A DNA stretch of 44,366 nucleotides, taken from positions 1 to 44,366 of the forward strand of contig JBGSUE010000002.1 in NCBI GenBank assembly GCA_041753515.1. The letters run 5' to 3'. Positions 25,701 to 30,919 of this stretch are shown here, piece after piece. How positions within the stretch are numbered: the first letter of the stretch is position 1; every line of letters begins with the position of its first letter. The DNA is from JBGSUE01 sp041753515 (GTDB lineage: Bacteria; Patescibacteriota; Microgenomatia; UBA10105; UBA927). Below the pieces are notes generated by a model. The model did not search any database. It saw only the letters and a list, made by a program, of their open reading frames with translations, and was not told the origin of the DNA. The translations under genes were made by a program, and so were the position numbers.

Positions 25701-26090
25701 ATTTCCCGTTCAATAGTAACAGCATCTTCATCAACTGAACCACTCTCCGTCTCCCACCCCAACACCTCTTATTACAAAATCCAGATTCTACTCTCTACTG
25801 ACTACCAACCACCGACCACCCTACTATTGTCTCAGTCCTATCACCCCGGCTGGAATGCCTACACTACCGACGACTCATGGTTCCAAAACACCTTCCCGTT
25901 CCTCTTTGCAAAAAAAGTAGACAACCATGTTCTCGTAAACAATTGGAGTAATGGGTGGGTGTTTGATCAATTATCAATTGATAATTCACAATTGACAATT
26001 GTTCTCTTTTTCACTCCCCAACTTCTCCAGTGGATTGGGTTTCTCCTCCTCCCTCTCCCGTTCGTGTGGCTGATAGTCACGAGGACTTAA
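22737..26090 (+). CDS. Large multi-pass membrane protein, GT-C/YfhO-like (1117 aa)
   Basis: About twelve hydrophobic helices in the first 450 residues begin after WRKYSTSIVKRFD. A conserved-looking loop (SGWDNLHPEF) follows helix 1, where GT-C glycosyltransferases carry acidic residues. Then comes a long extracytoplasmic beta-rich domain with the YfhO/arabinofuranosyltransferase-like SQSYHPGWNAY, and a final helix (LLQWIGFLLLPLPFVWL). The likely role is glycosyl or lipid-linked sugar transfer to surface polymers; the exact family is inference. Start: TACAAT (22722-22727) is 9 nt before the ATG at 22737 (22731 is an alternative). Two heptamer inserts lie near the C terminus (25796-25825, 25963-26001). 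The C-terminal tail is repeated three more times downstream. Confidence 0.85.
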   Translation: MWRKYSTSIVKRFDLIVLLTVFFLIASANFEPGMWLSGWDNLHPEFNPWTNITRTLSGVWQEHQNLGHVGGHGYAATLIHSLMIVFLQYFLPADAPRMVFMLLSLLAGGLGARSLVLYLLHTQPEWIKRTAATFAGLWYMLNLGTIQNFYIPLEAFTIHFALLPWQILTLIRYLNQPAKKTFLYLLIANIFAIPAGFIPPLFVVTVISYGVLIAYKLFQHPHIHYAKTAGSAAAAIICVHAFWFIPVLNYSLSPSQQEYLNSYANLTTTGDFISQNKAFGDLAHVAILKGFYFNAQDSEQLGVTFKIFSPWEDHLNKPFVIIIGYVLFGFTVLGTILAFLRPTKLHWSTPVALLGLLSFTALATDIPFFSSVSSFLQNTIPVFRQAFRIAFTKFSVSASLWYSALAAYGLSHLLIHIQIFRYKKTIASVISTALLVAILWYSYPVFWGHLFYRRAKLDIPKSYFQLMDFFQNQAPGERIANFAQGWRTGWVIYNWGYSGSGFLWYGIPQPITDRSFDVWSKYNENYYWEISSALDANDFSHFDSIMDKYNIRWLILDYNTRPYTTGSEVSKLYNIDNHVQNTAQYSHVQTFKDNRIQPIHVYRYTPTNTVTPNIQLLQGMPNILPVYAYNDRDIAYLQHNEYVSDTEIPADYVYPFRSLFSSRSPSQNEIGIQDSENEITFSTEFSTKNDMNVMLPDFLSLESFVPAKIETISDSTSVTLVLKILYPQIQINSQPVSVQESQIQLFSIPQNLKGSDISVNGVRIPLESINSAFFQLYTKELNTISTSDTSGKYYSREITLTHENIFQTLPIFPVIKNQTNTLTVTIPKNSFASYNSLMQGDFKEYTSNRCDITVDTSENNRTWIQDKNPHWKFNATGGTSCLSLYLPDLNQASGYLVKTVSRNKNGRQLQLILENLTTNLTDLDLLLPNSMDWYTSYTIQQPERNDGIGYSVKLYNKSLNRFPTTNDVSEFSIWPIPYNWLKNISVTDISRSIVTASSSTEPLSVSHPNTSYYKIQILLSTDYQPPTTLLLSQSYHPGWNAYTTDDSWFQNTFPFLFAKKVDNHVLVNNWSNGWVFDQLSIDNSQLTIVLFFTPQLLQWIGFLLLPLPFVWLIVTRT
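25796..25825. repeat. Heptameric repeat in the YfhO-like gene
   Basis: tactgac/taccaac/caccgac/caccc units, in frame (STDYQPPTT) just before the conserved SQSYHPGW motif. Confidence 0.7.
25963..26001. repeat. Heptameric/palindromic repeat in the YfhO-like gene
   Basis: tcaatta/tcaattg/ataattc/acaattg/acaattg units. In the three displaced copies of this gene's tail the same position holds a different repeat built from ttaagcg/ttcagcg-type words. Confidence 0.75.
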
Positions 26091-26350
26091 TACACTTCAT
26101 CGTGGGAACCGATATCTGTAAGAAGTATCCCATCGGGGATATAACGAAAAATAAGACGGATATTTCGTTTTATTGTAATGCTCCATTCTTCGGATTCCCT
26201 GCCCGTTAATTTATGAAGCCGGAGAGATGAATGTTGTGGTTCAGTTTTCAATAATGCAATTCTAGAATTAATTTCTGTTGTTAATTTTTCATCCCGTTTA
26301 CTCAAACGCTTCAATTCACGTCCGAAACGTGAAGACGAATAAATTTCCAT
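26087..26350 (-). CDS. RelE/ParE-superfamily toxin (87 aa)
   Basis: Type II toxin fold: N-terminal RFGRELKRLSKRDEKL helix pair, then SLRLHKLTGRESEEWSI and NIRLIFRYI strands, ending DIGSHDEVY, the tail seen in YafQ/RelE-type mRNA interferases. It acts on ribosome-bound mRNA in characterised relatives. It lies 4 bp after its antitoxin gene and overlaps the stop of the YfhO-like gene by 4 bp, on the opposite strand. Confidence 0.88.
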   Translation of the reverse strand: MEIYSSSRFGRELKRLSKRDEKLTTEINSRIALLKTEPQHSSLRLHKLTGRESEEWSITIKRNIRLIFRYIPDGILLTDIGSHDEVY

Positions 26351-26354
26351 ATAC

Positions 26355-26600
26355 CTAAATTAATTCATCGACTGAGTTAATTTTTATTGCTTTCCCGTCT
26401 AAATATTCTTGATAAGCAATTTTTGCCCTACGTTCTGCCCGTTTGCTCATCTTATATACTGGAACATCATCTTTCACTAATAATTTTCGCAATGCCGCAC
26501 GCATCACTTCGGAGAGTGTTGCATAATGTCCGCGCTTTACCTGTTCATGAGCCAGGTCTGCAAGAGGTTTTGGGATGGATACATTGACTGTGTAATTCAT
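26355..26600 (-). CDS. Ribbon-helix-helix antitoxin (81 aa)
   Basis: N-terminal RHH motif NYTVNVSIPKPLADLAHEQV...YATLSEVMRAAL, as in ParD/CopG antitoxins that dimerise on their operator, then a charged toxin-binding tail. The start at 26600, not 26615: TATGAT (26607-26612, minus sense) lies 6 nt before it. First gene of the antitoxin-toxin pair; autorepression is likely from the family. Confidence 0.88.
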   Translation of the reverse strand: MNYTVNVSIPKPLADLAHEQVKRGHYATLSEVMRAALRKLLVKDDVPVYKMSKRAERRAKIAYQEYLDGKAIKINSVDELI

Positions 26601-26641
26601 ACAAGTATCATACAAAAAACTATCTATATGTGCAAGGGGAA

Positions 26642-26830
26642 AATGGGTGGATGCTGGATGGGTTAAGCGATAAGGGTTCAGCGTTCAGCGATAATGCAAA
26701 TTCCAAACGCTTAACGATTAACGCTCAACCCTCAACGATTATCATCTTCTTCCTCCCCCAACTCCTCCAGTGGATCGGATTTATTCTATTACCCCTGCCG
26801 TTTCTTTGGCTATTTCTGAAGAGACGTTGA
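26642..26830 (+). pseudogene. Displaced C-terminal fragment of the YfhO-like gene (copy 1)
   Basis: In frame it reads NGWMLDGLS..., then FFLPQLLQWIGFILLPLPF and LWLFLKRR. The functional gene ends NGWVFDQLS..., then FFTPQLLQWIGFLLLPLPF and VWLIVTRT. The heptamer insert between the two blocks differs in sequence. No start or promoter. It lies directly after toxin-antitoxin module 1. Its TGA stop is inside the TTGACA (26827-26832) of the next module's promoter. Confidence 0.9.
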
Positions 26831-26862
26831 CAAGTTCCTAAAATGGTATAAAATAGGTACAT

Positions 26863-27144
26863 ATGAATACTCAATCACTTTCAAAAACAGACTTCATCAA
26901 ATTTAATATTTCTCCTATCCTCAAGACTCAAGTAGAAAAAAAAGCACAGCAGTATGGTATGACGGTATCTGAGCTCGGACGAATGCTTTTTGGCGGATTT
27001 GTCACCGGCATTATTCATCCCCACTCAGAGATTTCCCAGTCATTTCTGGATTTAGCCAAACAGGCCAAAAAAGACTACGAAGCCGGAAAAGGAGTGACGT
27101 TTGATACTGCCGGGGATGCAATAAAATATTTAGATTCTGTATAA
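26863..27144 (+). CDS. Antitoxin of a RelBE-like pair (93 aa)
   Basis: The N-terminal FIKFNISPILKTQVEKKAQQ...MTVSELGRMLF looks like an RHH/RelB-type DNA-binding half, followed by an acidic/amphipathic C-terminal half ending DTAGDAIKYLDSV that would wrap the toxin. TTGACA (26827-26832) and a TATAAA/TAAAAT box (26847-26854) place the transcription start at or near the ATG (8 nt). First gene of module 2, with 6 bp to the toxin gene. Confidence 0.82.
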   Translation: MNTQSLSKTDFIKFNISPILKTQVEKKAQQYGMTVSELGRMLFGGFVTGIIHPHSEISQSFLDLAKQAKKDYEAGKGVTFDTAGDAIKYLDSV

Positions 27145-27150
27145 AAGAGT

Positions 27151-27426
27151 ATGCCTGCCATAAACTATCAAAATTCTTTTATCCGGGCGTATAAAACATT
27201 TACCAGAAGAAATACAATACGAAAAAGCGCAGTTGCCAAAACAATCGAATTGTTTGCTCAAAATCCCGACCATCCTTCTCTTCACCTTGAAAAACTATCC
27301 GGAAGTGACATATGGACGATACGTGCAGATCAAGGCAACAGAATTTTCTTTCTGTGGAGTTCGCAGGGTGATACGGCAATTTTCTTTCACATTGGATCAC
27401 ATGACTCATATAAATCGATGAACTGA
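27151..27426 (+). CDS. RelE-like toxin (91 aa)
   Basis: RelE/ParE-superfamily layout: an N-terminal helix pair (SFIRAYKTFTRRNTIRKSAV), then HPSLHLEKLSGSDIWTIRAD, then NRIFFLW and HIGSHDSYK at the end. It is similar in plan to the module 1 toxin but clearly diverged, so it is not a recent duplicate. It follows its antitoxin gene by 6 bp. Confidence 0.86.
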   Translation: MPAINYQNSFIRAYKTFTRRNTIRKSAVAKTIELFAQNPDHPSLHLEKLSGSDIWTIRADQGNRIFFLWSSQGDTAIFFHIGSHDSYKSMN

Positions 27427-27433
27427 ATCCTAA

Positions 27434-27630
27434 AAACTGGACAACCACATCCTGGTAAATAACTCCCCCCTTCTCCCCGGGTGCTCGGGGATTCGACGGA
27501 GCACAGGGATAAATGGGTGGATGCTGGATGAATTAAGCGTTCAGAGTTTAGCGTTTAGGGAAAATGCAAATTCCAGACGCTCAACCCTCAACGAAATTCC
27601 CCCTCCCCTTCCTGTGGCTGATCTTTATGA
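27434..27630 (+). pseudogene. Displaced C-terminal fragment of the YfhO-like gene (copy 2)
   Basis: Three blocks match the functional C terminus in order: KLDNHILVNN (gene KVDNHVLVNN), NGWMLDELS (gene NGWVFDQLS) and PLPFLWLIFMKP (gene PLPFVWLIVTRT). A GC-rich palindrome-containing insert (about 27464-27508, core 27476-27491) and a ttaagcg/ttcagag-type repeat break it; the LLQWIGF block is missing. It directly follows toxin-antitoxin module 2. Confidence 0.85.
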
Positions 27631-27909
27631 AACCGCACTCAACTTCTCGATAATCCACATCCGTGCAAGCGTTGTTGGGCCGATACCCCGTGCACGGGCA
27701 ATTGTCTGAAGTTTCTTTTTCAGTGTCTTTTGGATCCGGACACTGATAAGCTCTTCCTTTTCTTTTTCCAAAAGAGGCAATTCAGACAATGGCGTATTTG
27801 AATCTTTTAATAATGTAGACACATCATGGGTATCCCGAAAATGAGCTTCTTCATCGAGCGTCTTAAACGATGACATTGGTTTTGGTTTACTTGGACTTTT
27901 TTTTATCAT
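27625..27909 (-). CDS. BrnA/CopG-type antitoxin, probably orphan (94 aa)
   Basis: Acidic N-terminal part FKTLDEEAHFRDTHD, as in CopG-family partners of BrnT toxins, followed by a C-terminal RHH ISVRIQKTLKKKLQTIARA...PTTLARMWI. The DNA-binding motif looks intact. The upstream gene where the toxin belongs is a frame-broken, internally deleted remnant (27887-28010), so this antitoxin appears to lack its partner. Purine-rich ribosome-binding sequence (aaaggag) upstream. Confidence 0.8.
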   Translation of the reverse strand: MIKKSPSKPKPMSSFKTLDEEAHFRDTHDVSTLLKDSNTPLSELPLLEKEKEELISVRIQKTLKKKLQTIARARGIGPTTLARMWIIEKLSAVS

Positions 27910-28010
27910 AATATAGTCTCCTTTCTTTTACTCCCGCATCCCGGGCACTCACAACATATGGCTCAATCTGTATTCCACTCATCCCAAACCAGGGCAGGTT
28001 TGCGCTTCAT
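27887..28010 (-). pseudogene. Truncated, frame-broken BrnT-like toxin gene
   Basis: Starts ATG at 28010 with MKRKPALVWDEWNTD and stops at 27963. The overlapping next frame continues IEPYVVSARDAGVKERRLYY and runs into the antitoxin start. The two pieces resemble the two ends of a BrnT-type toxin (WDEWN... and ...ARDA..KERR.Y); the middle of roughly 50 residues is missing. Confidence 0.6.
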
Positions 28011-28068
28011 GTTTACAATGTACTACAAAGTAATACTTTTGTCAACTACTCCCCTTCACACACTCCGC

Positions 28069-28215
28069 CCCGAGTACTCGGGGCTACGGCGGGACATGGG
28101 GAGTAATGGGTGGATGTTGGATGAGTGAAGCGTTCAGCGTGAAGCGATAATGCAAATTCCAAACGCTTAACGATTAACGCTCAACCCTCAACGAGGGTCC
28201 TCCTCCTGCCGGTTC
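28069..28215 (+). pseudogene. Displaced C-terminal fragment of the YfhO-like gene (copy 3) with palindrome
   Basis: The palindrome ccccgagtactcgggg (28069-28084) precedes a sequence reading SNGWMLDE (gene SNGWVFDQ), then the ttcagcg/aagcg-type palindromic repeat around aatgcaaattcc also found in copies 1 and 2, then a short Leu/Pro-coding piece. The most degraded copy. Beyond it, 28216-28431 is AT-rich with no gene. Confidence 0.7.
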
Positions 28216-28431
28216 CATAAATAAATTCTGATATCCTTATAATTTCAAATATTTCCGGATTATATATACGTAAATTATTATGTGATTATTTATGTATCTA
28301 TACGGCAGTTTTCATAAATAACTCATTATTTGAAAAAGTATTGTATTCAATCTTGCATATTACTAACTTATAGTCAGATTCTATAGAATTTCTTTCTTGA
28401 CTACCCCCTCCCAAACCATCACACTATACGT

Positions 28432-29145
28432 ATGTATATCATTTCCTTTATCCTCATTCTGTTTGGGCTCTTTCTTATAGCCCGGCGGCTTGTGGAGGCA
28501 ACGTATCTTTTTTTGTTTCTCATTTTCCGCTCGCGGACTGCCGCCATGACGATTATTACCATTCTCATGTTTCCCGGCACCGTCATCCACGAACTGTCAC
28601 ACCTATTCACGGCAACAGTTCTGGGAGTACATGCAGGTAGACTTGAACTGGCACCCGAATCAATACGGGAAGAGCGCGTCACCATGGGCTCAGTTTCCAT
28701 CGGCCATACGGATCCTCTTCGGCGGTATCTCATCGGTTTAGCACCCATTTCGACCGGCATCATCGTCCTGTCTGCCCTATCAACCCTCTTCTGGCCTATT
28801 GTTTCACAGTATCCATACGATCAGACTGCTATTCTTCTTATCATGCTTCTGTCCTATCTCATGATCGTCGTATCAGTCACGATGTTTTCAAGCCCGGAGG
28901 ATGTAAAAGGTTTACACTGGTTTCTCATAGCATTCGCGATCGTTGCCCTCACGCTCTATATTCTGGGATTACGGCTTGATATTTCCGGATTCCAACTGCC
29001 TGACATCATAAATAATATGCTCAAGACTTTCACCTATTCCGTCGGACTGGTCTTCCTTGCCGACTGTTTATTGTATGTCCTGACATCACTTATCACCACT
29101 TTTGCCGAACGCATGCTGGGAGTGAAAATCACGAAACACTCATGA
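28432..29145 (+). CDS. Membrane protein with HExxH motif (M50-like peptidase fold, 237 aa)
   Basis: About six predicted transmembrane helices. GTVIHELSH (49-57) gives a complete HExxH zinc motif (His53, Glu54, His57) at the membrane, as in site-2-protease-like M50 enzymes. A second conserved NxxPxxxxD or equivalent motif is not obvious, so catalytic activity is not certain. The substrate would be another membrane protein. The stop overlaps the start of the next gene (ATGA), so the two are translationally coupled. Confidence 0.72.
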   Translation: MYIISFILILFGLFLIARRLVEATYLFLFLIFRSRTAAMTIITILMFPGTVIHELSHLFTATVLGVHAGRLELAPESIREERVTMGSVSIGHTDPLRRYLIGLAPISTGIIVLSALSTLFWPIVSQYPYDQTAILLIMLLSYLMIVVSVTMFSSPEDVKGLHWFLIAFAIVALTLYILGLRLDISGFQLPDIINNMLKTFTYSVGLVFLADCLLYVLTSLITTFAERMLGVKITKHS

Positions 29146-29735
29146 AAAACTCCCCCACTCCGATTTACAGGCGAGACTATTACCTCCTGAACCAGTGTGG
29201 ACAAGTGTATGAAAAAGCCGTCTACCATCAGGGGATATTCCAGACATCATTTAAACGGACGGATATCAGAATTTCAGCAGCGGATTTCACTCTCTTGACC
29301 CACACACATTCAATTGTTCAAAAACTCCACCATGCAGCCCAGGGAAGAAAAGAAAAATGGTTCATGAACAATGCGCCGCAATCACTTATTCACAGCCTGG
29401 CAATATCCTATTATCTCCGGTATACAAACCATTCTAGAAAAATTCCCAATATTGAATGCGGCAACTGGAGCCAATATGAAAGTATTTTATCGCAGTATTT
29501 ACAGCTTCTGACGATAGGAACACAGATGACAAAATCACCACGCCAGAGCATAGATGCACTCATACGCACAACAGGCAAACATTTCCGCAACCTGCGGTTC
29601 GGCCATATCCACCTGTCGCTTGACTACCTGGAAAACCGCCCTGTCTGGGCTATCCACTGGGACACAGCGGCAATGGATACCCTGGATATCCCTGCCACCC
29701 TCACCCACTGGATCCACGACGACTTGATATCGTAA
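29142..29735 (+). CDS. Hypothetical protein coupled to the HExxH membrane protein (197 aa)
   Basis: Not recognised. Soluble, rich in His, Tyr, Leu and Ser, no signal peptide. Starts within the ATGA overlap with the upstream membrane-peptidase-like gene; the pair probably acts together. An LSLDYLENRPVWAIHW-like strand pattern near the C terminus is the most regular part. Confidence 0.7.
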   Translation: MKNSPTPIYRRDYYLLNQCGQVYEKAVYHQGIFQTSFKRTDIRISAADFTLLTHTHSIVQKLHHAAQGRKEKWFMNNAPQSLIHSLAISYYLRYTNHSRKIPNIECGNWSQYESILSQYLQLLTIGTQMTKSPRQSIDALIRTTGKHFRNLRFGHIHLSLDYLENRPVWAIHWDTAAMDTLDIPATLTHWIHDDLIS

Positions 29736-29760
29736 AAACTATCTGCTATACTCGGTTTGC

Positions 29761-30225
29761 ATGGCTGAAATAAAAACCCAACTTTCTTTGCAAGATATAC
29801 TCAATAGGTGGCACGATACCTATTTTTCGGATTATAAAACCAAAGGCTATCCAATTTTCTGTACTCATTCAACCGTCATGACGGGCATAACAGAAACTCG
29901 TCTGAAAGGCGGAAAATGGATCAACCCCGTGAGGGAATTATGTAAAGATGGACATGGAGTAGAAATTCTACTTTATTATCTGAAAGTAAAACCGGATGCA
30001 ATTCCTCATCAATGGAAAGAGGAAAAAGCTCTCTGCGAAGTTTTAGAAGCAGCAGCACATATGGATATCGGGGAATTAAAAGCAAATTCAGTGCTCATTA
30101 GAGGACGCGGGTTATCCTTTGAACAGGGATTTCTTGCCCATGCCAAACAAAAACAGAAATTCATTACAGCACTCCAATCCTCCGCCGCTCCTTCTGCTCC
30201 ACCGGCACCGGGAGTAGTTAAATAA
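29761..30225 (+). CDS. Hypothetical protein (154 aa)
   Basis: Not recognised. Soluble alpha/beta composition, with a Ser/Ala/Pro-rich tail (APSAPPAPG). TATACT (29747-29752) lies 8 nt before the ATG, consistent with a leaderless transcript of its own although it follows the coupled pair by only 25 bp. No motif allows a function call. Confidence 0.65.
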   Translation: MAEIKTQLSLQDILNRWHDTYFSDYKTKGYPIFCTHSTVMTGITETRLKGGKWINPVRELCKDGHGVEILLYYLKVKPDAIPHQWKEEKALCEVLEAAAHMDIGELKANSVLIRGRGLSFEQGFLAHAKQKQKFITALQSSAAPSAPPAPGVVK

Positions 30226-30291
30226 TCCCAGATTTCGCAAAATAATTACTCATGCTTTACAACCACCGGCAATCAGTATTATTGTAGAAGT

Positions 30292-30771
30292 ATGCTCACT
30301 CCGCCGACTGATGACTCAGCACTTCCGGATATTACCCCTTCTGAACCGCCCCCTCCAAAACCGAATAAACCATGGTTTAACACGAATCTCCTGCTTGCAG
30401 CCGCTGCACTTTTCATTATCGTTCCTGCCGCACTCACTACCCAAAATATCGTCAATGAGGCAAAGTCACAACCAAAATGCACACCGATCTCTCATGTTGA
30501 AATATATCCCGGACAGGTCATAGCAGCTGTTGGATCGCCGGAGCTCAACCTTTCGGCAATGGCATTCGATGCACTCGGCATGACCGTAATCCACGCCGTG
30601 AAATACGACTGGGGGATAAGCTCAACCGGAAGTCTCGGACGCCTCAAAGGAAAACACGACCTGGCCACGTTTGCGCCTTCCGGCCCCGGCACCGGGGATT
30701 TGTACGTAAGAGCGTCCAACAGCTGCACAAAAGACGGGATCGTGGGATCAGTCAAAGTTATTGTACAATAA
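30292..30771 (+). CDS. Membrane-anchored extracellular protein with Ig-like domain (159 aa)
   Basis: Pro-rich cytoplasmic N terminus (15-27), one transmembrane helix (about 33-52), then a beta-rich domain with the pattern of bacterial Ig-like (Big) folds (VEIYPGQVIAAVG, WGISSTGSLG, ATFAPSGPGTGDLYVRA, VKVIVQ at the end). Probably displays this domain outside the cell. A weak -10 box (TATTGT, 30280-30285) lies 6 nt before the start. Its stop is 1 nt from the displaced lepA tail on the opposite strand. Confidence 0.7.
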   Translation: MLTPPTDDSALPDITPSEPPPPKPNKPWFNTNLLLAAAALFIIVPAALTTQNIVNEAKSQPKCTPISHVEIYPGQVIAAVGSPELNLSAMAFDALGMTVIHAVKYDWGISSTGSLGRLKGKHDLATFAPSGPGTGDLYVRASNSCTKDGIVGSVKVIVQ

Positions 30772-30772
30772 T

Positions 30773-30850
30773 TTACGTTTTCTTCAGCACTTCAAAAAAC
30801 GCTCCCTGGGGGATTTCGACACGGCCGATCAGTTTCATCTTTGCCTTCTC
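30773..30850 (-). pseudogene. Displaced 3'-terminal fragment of lepA
   Basis: The minus strand reads REKAKMKLIGRVEIPQGAFFEVLKKT then stop, matching the functional LepA tail (KARMKTVGKVEVPQNAFFDV...) residue for residue over about 22 positions, with DNA only about two thirds identical. It lies about 70 bp beyond the current lepA stop. The intervening 30851-30919 contains an imperfect palindrome (gaagct/agcttc) and no gene. Confidence 0.85.
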
Positions 30851-30919
30851 CCGTCACAACGCTTGTCGTTCCTGAAGCTTACAGCTTCACGTCACGATGG
30901 CGCGTGTACGGGACTGCGG

